Positions 1 to 7,171 are shown, numbered from the stretch's first letter. The stretch is DNA of 13,913 bases from an uncultured Flavobacteriales bacterium (GCA_913059105.1 CAJXRL010000045.1:1-13913), one strand, 5' to 3'. Made by a program: numbers and translations. Notes: generated from the letters alone by a model not told the origin.

Positions 1-47
1 CTACACAGAGTAGATCGTCGGCAGCGTCAGATGTGTATAAGAGACAG
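1..47 (+). other. Illumina Nextera P5-side adapter (not genomic)
   Basis: The bases are the end of the P5 arm (ctacac, 1-6), an 8-base index (agagtaga, 7-14, which I recall as Nextera i5 index S504), the Read 1 adapter (15-28) and the 19-base Tn5 mosaic end (29-47, agatgtgtataagagacag). This is library-construction sequence left on the contig. Genomic DNA starts at 48. Any open reading frame or homology that uses these bases should be ignored. Confidence 0.98.
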
Positions 48-48
48 C

Positions 49-207
49 AATATAACTTTAATCGCCAGCGGTATGGGCAGCGGAGTGAACGATAACATAA
101 TTATTGTTGACGTAAACAATGACGGCAGTTTGAACTATAATTTACTTGGCATAAATATAGTCCCCCCTCATGGAATTGCGAAACTAGAGGATTTCGTTTT
201 ACCATAA
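49..207 (+). CDS. C-terminal fragment of unknown, probably exported protein
   Basis: The frame is open from the first genomic bases to a TAA at 205-207 and gives 52 residues. There is no start codon because the gene is cut by the contig end. The visible part contains IIIVDVNNDGSLNY, a D-x-N-x-D-G pattern like the calcium-binding loops in dockerin or EF-hand repeats and in FG-GAP/VCBS-type surface repeats. It ends in GIAKLEDFVLP. It lacks the Pro-Asn-Pro and Lys-rich end expected of a type IX sorting domain. I do not recognise the family, and the calcium-loop idea is only a short motif match. Codon use appears somewhat richer in G and C than in the genes further right. A gap of 218 bp separates it from the next gene. 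Confidence 0.6.
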   Translation, partial: NITLIASGMGSGVNDNIIIVDVNNDGSLNYNLLGINIVPPHGIAKLEDFVLP

Positions 208-425
208 AACCCAATTTAACCAACCAGCACTATTTAATTAAAAAACGGGTTTCTTTTGCTTCAAAAATTGAATTGGCGTTGACCCAAATTTAAATTCTTC
301 AAGGCCTATTTCTGGCTGAAACTAAAGTACTTCTTTAGCTGCCTTAATTTGAATCAGATATTCTAGTTGACTTCAATTTTATCGAAATGCTTATTTTTAA
401 CTTTATAATTTAAATATTCATTTTT

Positions 426-818
426 ATGAAAACACAAACTTTTTTCAAAGTATTATTTACTCTTGTACTATTCTTTGCCCTTGGCTTCAATTCGTGGGCG
501 CAACAAGCCCCCGAGGATGGAACATCTTATACACAAACTAAAGCCGAGCCGTACCTTCTTGCAAATTGGGCCGACAGTTCGAAGCTCGAATATTTCTCTA
601 TTGATGCTGCTGCCAATACTAACATTCAAACTGTATTTACAAAGGGGGGAAAGAATGTAACCCATGTTCGAATGTCAAGAGGCAAGGTTGACAACACCTA
701 TTATTTATTTACGATTGGGGTTTCTTCGGAAGGAACTCTTATAGGTGACTATTATATCAGCAAAACGCCTGAGGCAAAAGTTTTGGGCCCATGCCCAACT
801 AATTGCGATGGCAATTAA
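426..818 (+). CDS. Small exported protein of unknown function
   Basis: The product has 130 residues. Residues 1-25 form a clear Sec signal peptide: MKTQTFFK, then a hydrophobic stretch VLFTLVLFFALGF, then a likely signal peptidase I site after SWA25, before QQAPEDG. No lipobox cysteine is present. The mature part (about 105 residues) is polar, with strand-like segments such as TYYLFTIGVSSEGTLIGDYY at 91-110, and ends in CPTNCDGN, whose two cysteines (123 and 127) could form a disulfide outside the cytoplasm. I do not recognise a domain. The signal peptide and the strong terminator directly after the stop codon support a real single-gene transcript. The ATG is the first in frame after an AT-rich upstream region. 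Its function is unknown; it should be periplasmic or secreted. Confidence 0.72.
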   Translation: MKTQTFFKVLFTLVLFFALGFNSWAQQAPEDGTSYTQTKAEPYLLANWADSSKLEYFSIDAAANTNIQTVFTKGGKNVTHVRMSRGKVDNTYYLFTIGVSSEGTLIGDYYISKTPEAKVLGPCPTNCDGN

Positions 819-862
819 AATAGCACAACACCCGAAGCATGCTTCGGGTATTGTGTTATTTT
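817..862. terminator. Strong bidirectional intrinsic terminator
   Basis: The core is an 18-base perfect palindrome, cccgaagcatgcttcggg (831-848). Pairing continues outward almost to the ends of the interval (817 with 862), with one A/C mismatch and one G-T wobble. The outer arms are A-rich on the left and T-rich on the right, so the hairpin is followed by a U-run on either strand. It begins within the stop codon of the small exported protein and lies between convergent genes, so it can end that plus-strand transcript and also the minus-strand one ending at 943. Confidence 0.88.
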
Positions 863-942
863 ATGTTTATTACAAATATCCAATCGCCATAATGATTTAG
901 CTTTTTTACCTTCTTTTAACAAGGCAAAACCCAAATCAAAAT

Positions 943-1476
943 CTAGTCTTTTTCTTCTGTTGGCGTCACATTATCGAATAAGGCTTTCAATTCAGTAGCA
1001 TCCTGGGGTTTCATTTTCCCAGCCAATATCAAACTAAGCTGTCTTCTTCTCAACGCTCCTTCAAAGCGTTCTTTTTCTAAGTCCGTCTCGGCAATTAGTT
1101 CAGGAACTTCAATCGGGCTGCCATTTTGATCTACAGCAACAAAAGTATAAATTGCTTCGTTTGACTTTTTTTGCTTACCATTTGGCAAATCAATATATAC
1201 ATCTAAGAAAATTTCCATAGAAGAAGTAAATGCTCTTGACACCTTAGCTTCAATTGTTACTACATCGCCTAATTTAATTGGCTGACTGAAAGAAACATGA
1301 TTTACTGAAGCTGTAACAACAACCCTTCTAGAATGACGTTGAGCAGAGATTCCTGCAGTAATATCCATCCAGCTTAGTAATTGTCCACCCATTAAATTTG
1401 TCAACACATTAGTGTCGTTTGGCAATACAATTTTAGATGTTTGTGCGAAAGTTTCTTTGGCCGTTTTTGATTTCAT
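943..1476 (-). CDS. Acyl-CoA thioesterase, hotdog fold (YciA/BACH type)
   Basis: Hydrolyses acyl-CoA thioesters to free fatty acid and CoA in the cytoplasm. The 177-residue product has the family opening: a Pro-Asn-Asp-Thr-Asn motif at 19-23, the GG at 30-31, and the hotdog helix GGQLLSWMDITAG, in which D38 is at the usual catalytic acid position. A strand segment VVVTASVNHVSFSQPIKLGD (52-71) matches the conserved core that closes the substrate tunnel. Residues 130-177 form a charged helical tail rich in Glu and Lys. One hotdog domain fits subunits that assemble as dimers or hexamers. It is the last gene of a probable kdsB - HU/SPOR - thioesterase unit, 69 bp after the previous stop. Chain-length preference cannot be read from the sequence. 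Confidence 0.92.
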   Translation of the reverse strand: MKSKTAKETFAQTSKIVLPNDTNVLTNLMGGQLLSWMDITAGISAQRHSRRVVVTASVNHVSFSQPIKLGDVVTIEAKVSRAFTSSMEIFLDVYIDLPNGKQKKSNEAIYTFVAVDQNGSPIEVPELIAETDLEKERFEGALRRRQLSLILAGKMKPQDATELKALFDNVTPTEEKD

Positions 1477-1493
1477 GCCTTTCTTTTTTGAGT

Positions 1494-1507
1494 TACAAAA
1501 GTTTGTA
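1494..1507. repeat. Short inverted repeat upstream of the thioesterase
   Basis: TACAAA-AG-TTTGTA is a perfect 6-base inverted repeat with a 2-base centre. It lies 18-31 bp upstream of the thioesterase ATG (1474-1476), in the 69-bp gap after the HU/SPOR gene. It could be an operator for a dimeric regulator, or chance in AT-rich DNA. I know of no regulator assigned to this motif. Confidence 0.3.
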
Positions 1508-1545
1508 TGAAGAGTTCTGAAAAAGACTAATTATACTGGGTTTGA

Positions 1546-2610
1546 CTAAAATTGCTTAGCTAGTAACCAAGCTGCTTTATTTTCTTCGGATTTCACTTTA
1601 GAGAGTAACATTCTAGCAGTATTATTTGAAGAAAAGCTACCAAAGCTCACAGCATGTAAGTTTTTAAATTTGCCCAATAACCGAGCATCGTATCCTTTCC
1701 TAATTAGTTTCTTGACCAACTTCTCTGCATTTCGCTTATTCGAAAAACAGCCACCCATTACATGATATTTGAAATCTTGTTTTAAGGTTTCTTTTACAAC
1801 ATTTGTATTATCTAACTTAATTTCTACTTCTTCAGGTCTGTTATCTACCCAAATATTTGTTGCTTCCGTCTCTGAGATAGTATAATTAAAAAGCCCTTCT
1901 TCTAATTTCAATTCAGTCTTTTTCTCTTCTAAGTGTGAGAATACTGCTGCCTCTCTTTCTTTAAATGAAGGGTATTTTTTGCTCACACTGAACAAGTTAG
2001 AATACTGAACGGCAGAAGTGTCGACAACATTATACTGTAAGTTCAAGAAATATGCTCCAACTAACAAAACCAGCAATGTAGCAGCTGCTGGCCAAAAGAT
2101 AGAACGACGTTTTTTCTCTTCCTCTTTAACAAGTGGAATTACCTTTTTAATCTCTTTCTTAATTCGTTCCTCTGCCCCTGCTCTGACAATTGGCTGAACT
2201 CTCATGGTTCCTAAACCAAAAGAATCCAATAAAAAGTCATTCTTCTCTTCAGCAATAAATTGAATATTTCTTTCTGGGTCTAAATAAAGCGTTCCAACTT
2301 TTTCAATTTTAATCTTATCTCCCTTATTTAACCCTTCAATCGACTGGTTAACAAAAGATTTAATTAATTCGTTTGCATCATTATAGCTCAGGCTTTGCTT
2401 TTCCGCAATGTGGTTCCCCAATAAACCGTCGTTATTCTTCAAATTTTTGTTGAAAGAAATTTGTTTCGATGGCGGGGTAATCTTATGCTGAATAGGCTGA
2501 ATTTTTGCCGAGCCATAATTGGCTACAAAACCACCAAAATCTGGAATTACAACACAGTCGTAGCTGTAAAGTAAATCAGAAATATATAGATCAATTTTGA
2601 TGTTTTGCAT
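1546..2610 (-). CDS. HU (CCDC81-like bacterial) domain and SPOR domain membrane protein
   Basis: The 354-residue protein has three parts. Residues 1 to about 135 match the bacterial CCDC81-type HU domains (Pfam HU-CCDC81_bac_1 and _2): LYISDLLYSYDCVVIPDFGG near the start, then the KGDKIKIEKVGTLYLD strand pair. A basic linker (KKEIKK, KKRR) leads to one membrane segment at about 171-189 (IFWPAAATLLVLLVGAYFL). After a low-complexity spacer, residues 280-353 form a SPOR domain (YHVMGGCFSNKRNAEKLVKK..., then VSFGSFSSNNTARMLL), which in other proteins binds denuded peptidoglycan glycan strands at division sites. The HU part is cytoplasmic and the SPOR part periplasmic, so the protein could link the inside of the cell to the wall. 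This architecture is typical of Bacteroidota; its exact job is not established. It lies 56 bp after kdsB. Confidence 0.9.
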   Translation of the reverse strand: MQNIKIDLYISDLLYSYDCVVIPDFGGFVANYGSAKIQPIQHKITPPSKQISFNKNLKNNDGLLGNHIAEKQSLSYNDANELIKSFVNQSIEGLNKGDKIKIEKVGTLYLDPERNIQFIAEEKNDFLLDSFGLGTMRVQPIVRAGAEERIKKEIKKVIPLVKEEEKKRRSIFWPAAATLLVLLVGAYFLNLQYNVVDTSAVQYSNLFSVSKKYPSFKEREAAVFSHLEEKKTELKLEEGLFNYTISETEATNIWVDNRPEEVEIKLDNTNVVKETLKQDFKYHVMGGCFSNKRNAEKLVKKLIRKGYDARLLGKFKNLHAVSFGSFSSNNTARMLLSKVKSEENKAAWLLAKQF

Positions 2611-2666
2611 AGAATGCGAAGATAGTGAAGTGAGTTCAAATTTCGAATAATTAAACCCTATATTTT

Positions 2667-3413
2667 TTACGTTTTGAATTCTAATTTTAATAATTCTTGC
2701 AAGTCTTCTGGAGTGTCAATTGAGAATGCTTCGTCTTCTGTAATTGCAGTTTTGATTCGGTAACCACCTTCAATCCATCGCAGCTGTTCTAAGTTTTCCG
2801 CCTTCTCTAATCTACTTGCCTTCAAGCTACAGAGCTCCTTCAATGTTTCAAAACGGTACGCATACATTCCAATGTGTTTGTAAAAGTTAAACGTTTCAAT
2901 CCATTTGTCCTTTTCCTTTCCTCTTAAGTATGGAATACATTGACGACTAAAAAGAATTGCAAAATCATCATCATCCATAACAACTTTAGGTTTATTTGGA
3001 TCCCACAACGTCTTATCATCTTCTATTAATTTAACTAAAGTTGCTATTTCGGTATTCTCTTGTGTGAAACAACTTAAAATTAAATCAATTTGATCAGGAG
3101 AAATAAAAGGTTCATCTCCTTGAATATTCAACACCACGTCAAAATCCATTTCCATTTTCTGCGCTGCTTCCAAACATCTGTCGGTGCCGCTTTGATGTTC
3201 TTGCGAAGTCATTATCACCTCTCCACCAAATGCTAGGACAGCTTCAAAAATTCTTTGGTCATCAGTTGCAACAACAACATGATCAAGAGCAGATGCCTTT
3301 TTCGCCTGTTCGTAAACCCTTTGAATCATAGGTTTACCCTTTATGTCCGCTAACGGCTTAGCAGGAAATCTAGTGGAAGCGTATCTTGCAGGAATTATTC
3401 CAATTGAGTTCAT
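2667..3413 (-). CDS. kdsB: 3-deoxy-manno-octulosonate cytidylyltransferase
   Basis: Activates Kdo with CTP to CMP-Kdo, the donor for the inner core of lipopolysaccharide; cytoplasmic and Mg2+-dependent. The 248 residues match the family length. Motifs in order are the nucleotide-binding IIPARYASTRFPAKP (6-20), ATDDQRI (49-55), SGTDR (75-79), QGDEP (98-102, with the Mg-binding Asp at 100), KHIGMYAYR (179-187), ENLEQLRW (207-214) and SIDTPEDL (231-238, with the second metal-binding Asp at 233). All key residues are present. It is the first gene of the minus-strand unit and shares a 42-bp divergent intergenic region with dprA. Reading on the minus strand, a TATTTTCG box (plus-strand 3431-3438) resembles the TAnnTTTG -10 box of Bacteroidota, with one mismatch. 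Confidence 0.97.
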   Translation of the reverse strand: MNSIGIIPARYASTRFPAKPLADIKGKPMIQRVYEQAKKASALDHVVVATDDQRIFEAVLAFGGEVIMTSQEHQSGTDRCLEAAQKMEMDFDVVLNIQGDEPFISPDQIDLILSCFTQENTEIATLVKLIEDDKTLWDPNKPKVVMDDDDFAILFSRQCIPYLRGKEKDKWIETFNFYKHIGMYAYRFETLKELCSLKASRLEKAENLEQLRWIEGGYRIKTAITEDEAFSIDTPEDLQELLKLEFKT

Positions 3414-3455
3414 AATTTGAATACTTTTAACGAAAATAGCTAATTTCAGGAATAC

Positions 3456-4559
3456 TTGAACGAAGAAGAATTAAAATATCAAATTTCAATTACCTTATTA
3501 GAGGGTATTGGAGCAATTGGAGCTAAAAAGCTGATTGCTTATTGCGGTGGTGCCGAAGCTGTTTTTAAGGAGAAGAAGTCAGCATTATTAAAAATTCCCA
3601 ACATTGGCCAAAAAGCAGCTAAAACAATTACAAAATCTAATGTTTTTGCTGAAGCTGAAGAGGAAATTAAATTCATCCAACAGAACGGGATTGAAGCACA
3701 CTTCTTTCTCAACAAATCGTACCCACAGAGATTATTGCATTGTGAAGATGGACCAATTGTACTTTATGCAAAAGGTAATATGGATTTGAATGCCCAAAAA
3801 ATTGTTAGCATTGTTGGCACTAGAAAAGCCACTGTTAAAGGAAAAGCATTTGCTGAAAAATTAGTGGAAGAGATCGCTCCTCATAACCCAGTAATAGTTA
3901 GTGGCCTTGCGTATGGAATTGATATTTGTGCGCACAAAGCTGCTTTAAAGAACAACCTTCCAACTATTGGAGTTTTGGCATGTGGATTAGATGAGATATA
4001 TCCAAAAGCACACTATTCAACTTCAGAAAAAATGCTTCAAAACGGGGGACTAGTTTCAGATTATAAAAGCAGCACAAAGCTTTTCCCTACTCAATTTGCT
4101 GAGCGCAATAGAATTGTTGCAGGAATGGCAGATGTAATTGTTGTTATCGAATCTTCAGAAAAAGGAGGTTCTTTAATAACTGCAGATTTAGGAAATGGAT
4201 ATAATAGAGACGTTTTTGCAGTTCCGGGGAGACCTGACGATAGCCAATCTGTAGGTTGCAACAGACTGATCAAGCAAAACAAAGCAGCTTTAATAGAGTC
4301 GGCCAAAGATATAGAGTACATTATGGGATGGGAAAAATCTTCCTCTAGCCCTAAAAATAATCAAGCTTCCCTTTTCGTTGATTTATCTGCCGAAGAGCAA
4401 ATCATTTTCGATCAGCTAAAAAATGGAGAAGCAAAAGCCTTAGACAACATTAGTTTAAGTGTAAAATTTCCTATGAGTAAGACAGCTGCTACCTTGCTAA
4501 TTTTAGAATTTAAGGGAGTTGTTCGTTCCTTACCAGGTAAAATGTATCAGCGAATTTAA
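3456..4559 (+). CDS. dprA: DNA-processing protein DprA (Smf)
   Basis: Binds incoming single-stranded DNA during natural transformation and loads RecA. The 367 residues comprise an N-terminal helix-hairpin-helix region (about 1-60), the Rossmann-like DNA-binding core (about 85-290) and a C-terminal winged-helix domain (about 310-366). Core motifs are VGTRKAT (120-126), SGLAYGID (149-156), FPTQFAERNRI (210-220), GGSLITA (237-243), FAVPG (254-258) and GCNRLI (267-272). The start must be the TTG at 3456: an in-frame TAA lies at 3441-3443, no other start codon lies between, and the family N-terminus aligns from NEEELKYQI. AGGA at 3448-3451 is a close, weak ribosome site. It diverges from kdsB and is followed 18 bp later by a surface-protein gene. 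Confidence 0.95.
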   Translation: MNEEELKYQISITLLEGIGAIGAKKLIAYCGGAEAVFKEKKSALLKIPNIGQKAAKTITKSNVFAEAEEEIKFIQQNGIEAHFFLNKSYPQRLLHCEDGPIVLYAKGNMDLNAQKIVSIVGTRKATVKGKAFAEKLVEEIAPHNPVIVSGLAYGIDICAHKAALKNNLPTIGVLACGLDEIYPKAHYSTSEKMLQNGGLVSDYKSSTKLFPTQFAERNRIVAGMADVIVVIESSEKGGSLITADLGNGYNRDVFAVPGRPDDSQSVGCNRLIKQNKAALIESAKDIEYIMGWEKSSSSPKNNQASLFVDLSAEEQIIFDQLKNGEAKALDNISLSVKFPMSKTAATLLILEFKGVVRSLPGKMYQRI

Positions 4560-4573
4560 TTTTGTTATTTTTG
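4557..4573 (+). promoter_or_regulatory. Two overlapping-range TAnnTTTG boxes before the LamG gene
   Basis: TAATTTTG (4557-4564, starting in the dprA stop codon) and TATTTTTG (4566-4573) both match the Bacteroidota -7 consensus TAnnTTTG. Either would start transcription within a few bases of the ATG at 4578, giving a leaderless or nearly leaderless mRNA. I see no TTG at the expected -33 distance for either box, so chance in T-rich DNA is possible, and readthrough from dprA is an alternative. Confidence 0.3.
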
Positions 4574-4577
4574 CTCT

Positions 4578-5588
4578 ATGCAAAAGACTATTAAGACCTT
4601 AGCTATTATAATCCTATCATCAGTTACACTTTCAGCTCAAAATAAAGTAATGAACTTTGATGGGGTGAATGATTATGTTGATTTAGGGAGTTCTGTTGGA
4701 ACAGGAATTAGAACCATAGAGATGTGGTTTAAACCGGGTATTTCGATAAATTCAACCCTTCAAAATTTTAAAGGGCTTATCGCTAGAGATATAACAACAA
4801 CAAACGCTAACGAATTCAATATTTCTTTTGTTAAAAATTCTATTGGCCCGAGTGTAGCAGGAAAATTGCGATTTGGAACTTATGATAACAATTCAATTCT
4901 TCATGCTGTGTACTCAAACAACAATAATTGGAGTGCAGGTCGATGGTATCACGTTGCTGCTGTGATTCATCCTACTCAGGGAATGATGCTTTTTATTAAT
5001 GGAGTTAAGCAAAATTCAACAAACAGTTATAATTCTACTCTTTCATCAAATAATGCAATTACAACCTTAGGTTCATGGGGATCTGCGACAAATAGATATT
5101 TTAACGGAAAGGTTGATGACCTAAGGCTATCAGATTCGGCATTATATAGTTCTAATTTCTCTCCTTCTTGTCCTGATTTAGGCATTCTACCTTCTACAAT
5201 TGGAGTTTGGAATTTCAATGACAGCCCTAACGCATCCATTACCATTGATTCAAGTAGTAATGTGAATCATGGTACTCTTTATGGAGCTATTGGGACAGTA
5301 GATACTATATGTCAGATTGCAACAGGGTTACAAATAACAAAAAAAGTACAGAGCAATATTAGAGTTTTCCCAAACCCATTTAACAATCAGGTTAAATTTA
5401 CATTTAATTACAATAAATCTGCTAGCAAAAGAATCCGAATATTCTCAATTGACGGTAAATTGGTTGTAGAAAAATTAGCTACTTCTTCTTTAATAATAGA
5501 AACAAATTCATTCGTTTCAGGCATGTATTTCTATCAAGTATTAGAAGAAGGTAAGGTAATCTATTCAAACAAGTTAATTAAAGAATAA
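4578..5588 (+). CDS. LamG-like surface protein with type IX secretion sorting domain
   Basis: A 336-residue exported protein. Residues 1-20 are a signal peptide (MQKTIKTLAIIILSSVTLSA, cleavage before QNK). Residues 23 to about 190 are a LamG/concanavalin A-like fold: MNFDGVNDYVDLG, TIEMWFKPG, the GRWYHVAAVIHPTQGMMLFI strand pair and the KVDDLRLSDSALY end motif; a WNFND...HGTLYGA segment continues to about 236. Residues 261-336 are a type A Por (T9SS) C-terminal sorting domain: IRVFPNPFNNQ, RIRIFSIDGKLV, SGMYFYQV and KLIKE. The protein should cross the outer membrane by type IX secretion and be anchored or released at the surface. The LamG fold suggests carbohydrate or adhesive binding, but no catalytic domain is present and the ligand is unknown. 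It is too small to be a typical giant adhesin. Confidence 0.93.
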   Translation: MQKTIKTLAIIILSSVTLSAQNKVMNFDGVNDYVDLGSSVGTGIRTIEMWFKPGISINSTLQNFKGLIARDITTTNANEFNISFVKNSIGPSVAGKLRFGTYDNNSILHAVYSNNNNWSAGRWYHVAAVIHPTQGMMLFINGVKQNSTNSYNSTLSSNNAITTLGSWGSATNRYFNGKVDDLRLSDSALYSSNFSPSCPDLGILPSTIGVWNFNDSPNASITIDSSSNVNHGTLYGAIGTVDTICQIATGLQITKKVQSNIRVFPNPFNNQVKFTFNYNKSASKRIRIFSIDGKLVVEKLATSSLIIETNSFVSGMYFYQVLEEGKVIYSNKLIKE

Positions 5589-5638
5589 CCCTTTTATACT
5601 AATCCAAATTTATCAAAATAAATGTTTCCAATATTCAG

Positions 5639-5671
5639 TTGTTTAACGAGTAATTAAATTATTTACATTTG
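5639..5671 (+). promoter_or_regulatory. Bacteroidota-type promoter of gdhA
   Basis: TACATTTG (5664-5671) is an exact match to the -7 consensus TAnnTTTG. A TTG at 5639-5641 lies 22 bp upstream, within the spacing described for the -33 element in flavobacteria. Transcription would start near 5677, leaving a leader of about 33 bases before the ATG at 5711. There is no Shine-Dalgarno sequence in that A-rich leader, which is usual in this phylum. Confidence 0.55.
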
Positions 5672-5710
5672 TTTCACTAAAACTAAAAACAACTTTAATA
5701 AATCATTACA

Positions 5711-7075
5711 ATGAGCAGTACGGGAAACGCCACTATTGACGCAAAAATCAGCGACTTTTTAGCAAGTGTAGAAGCTAGAAATGGCAACGAGCCAGAATTT
5801 TTGCAAGCTGTTGAAGAGGTTGCTGAAACAGTAATTCCATTCATCGAAAATCATCCAGAATACCAAAAAGGCAAACTTTTAGAAAGAATGGTAGAGCCTG
5901 AAAGAGTATTAATGTTCAGAGTACCTTGGCTAGATGACCAAGGAGAAGTACAAATTAACAGAGGATTTAGAATCCAAATGAATTCTGCTATTGGACCATA
6001 CAAAGGTGGTTTACGATTTCACCCAACTGTTACTTTAAGTGTTTTGAAATTTTTAGCTTTTGAACAAGTTTTCAAAAACAGCTTAACCACATTGCCAATG
6101 GGCGGTGGAAAAGGTGGTTCAGATTTCGATCCAAAAGGGAAATCTGATAACGAGGTAATGAAATTTTGTCAGAGTTTTATGACTGAACTTCAAAGACATA
6201 TTGGAGCAGATACCGATGTCCCTGCAGGAGACATTGGTGTAGGTGGAAGAGAGATTGGATACTTATTTGGCCAATATAAAAGATTAAGAAATGAATTTAC
6301 CGGAATTTTAACAGGTAAAGGAAGGTCTTTTGGAGGTTCATTAATCCGACCAGAGGCTACCGGTTACGGTACGGTATATTTTGCAAAAGAAATGTTGAAA
6401 ACCAAAAACGATAGTTTTGAAGGAAAAACCGTTGTAATTTCTGGTTCTGGAAATGTGGCGCAGTATGCTTGTGAAAAAGCTACTGAATTGGGTGCAAAAA
6501 TAATTACAATGTCTGATTCTGGAGGGTACATTGTAGATCACAATGGAATCGATGCTGAGAAATTAGCATGGATTAAGGATTTGAAAAATGGACGAAGAGG
6601 TAGAATTTCTGAATACACTTCTAAATTCAGTGGAGCAACCTATCATGAAGGGAAAACACCATGGAACGAGAAATGTGACGTTGCTTTGCCTTGTGCCACT
6701 CAAAACGAATTACATGAAGCAGATGCAAAAGCATTAATTGCCAATGGTTGTATGTGCGTGGCTGAAGGTGCAAACATGCCATCTACCCCAGATGCTGTTA
6801 CACTATTCTTAGCAAATAAAATTTTCTTTGCTCCTGGAAAAGCTTCAAACGCTGGCGGAGTAGCCACTTCAGGTTTAGAAATGAGTCAAAACTCATTAAG
6901 ACTTTCTTGGACCGCTGAAGAGGTAGATGAGAAACTTCATGGAATCATGGTTTCAATTCACGAATCTGCAGCTAAATACGGAAAAGAAGGCGACTTCACT
7001 AATTACGTAAAAGGTGCTAACATTGCAGGATTTGTTAAAGTAGCCGATGCTATGATTGCACAAGGAATAGTTTAA
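5711..7075 (+). CDS. gdhA: NADP-type glutamate dehydrogenase, hexameric
   Basis: Catalyses reductive amination of 2-oxoglutarate with ammonium to give glutamate, the high-ammonium route of nitrogen assimilation. The 454 residues match the 450-residue hexameric family. Substrate-site motifs are GPYKGGLRFHP (95-105, K98), LPMGGGKGGSDFDP (128-141, K134 as the catalytic lysine) and PAGDIGVGGREIGY (171-184, D174 as the catalytic acid). The coenzyme domain has SGSGNVA (244-250) and the DSGGYI loop (269-274), like NADP-using enzymes. Conserved AEGANMP (351-357) and SNAGGVATSGLEMSQN (379-394) complete the active site. It has its own promoter and ends at a stem-loop, so it is probably monocistronic. 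NADP preference is inferred from family resemblance. Confidence 0.96.
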   Translation: MSSTGNATIDAKISDFLASVEARNGNEPEFLQAVEEVAETVIPFIENHPEYQKGKLLERMVEPERVLMFRVPWLDDQGEVQINRGFRIQMNSAIGPYKGGLRFHPTVTLSVLKFLAFEQVFKNSLTTLPMGGGKGGSDFDPKGKSDNEVMKFCQSFMTELQRHIGADTDVPAGDIGVGGREIGYLFGQYKRLRNEFTGILTGKGRSFGGSLIRPEATGYGTVYFAKEMLKTKNDSFEGKTVVISGSGNVAQYACEKATELGAKIITMSDSGGYIVDHNGIDAEKLAWIKDLKNGRRGRISEYTSKFSGATYHEGKTPWNEKCDVALPCATQNELHEADAKALIANGCMCVAEGANMPSTPDAVTLFLANKIFFAPGKASNAGGVATSGLEMSQNSLRLSWTAEEVDEKLHGIMVSIHESAAKYGKEGDFTNYVKGANIAGFVKVADAMIAQGIV

Positions 7076-7094
7076 TAGAACCTATTATAATTAA

Positions 7095-7159
7095 TTAAAA
7101 GCCCCAATTAATCGGCACTCTGAATAAATCTGATTTTGCAGGTAAATTGGGGCTTTTAA
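7095..7159 (+). terminator. Large-loop stem-loop between gdhA and the DUF6588-like gene
   Basis: The arms AAAAGCCCCAATT (7097-7109) and AATTGGGGCTTTT (7145-7157) are a perfect 13-base inverted repeat, extended by two T-A pairs at the base (7095-7096 with 7158-7159). The loop is 35 bases, much longer than in a normal intrinsic terminator. The only T-run is the TTTT inside the right arm, followed by AAAATTTG. It can act as the gdhA terminator, but its right arm ends only 12 bp before the next ATG (7172), so it could also control that gene. Confidence 0.6.
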
Positions 7160-7171
7160 AATTTGTTTCCA

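Noticed and set aside
206..252. Inverted repeat AAACCC / GGGTTT after the partial first gene, as a terminator
   Set aside because: Only 6 bp of pairing with a loop of about 34 bases and no proper T-run; too weak to call.
367..409. TTGACT (367-372) and TATAAT (404-409) as a sigma-70 promoter for the small exported gene
   Set aside because: The spacing is 31 bp, far from 17, and Bacteroidota do not use this consensus.
7163..7171. TTG at 7163 as the start of the outer-membrane protein
   Set aside because: It adds only Met-Phe-Pro before a good ATG that begins a standard signal peptide, and it sits almost against the stem-loop.
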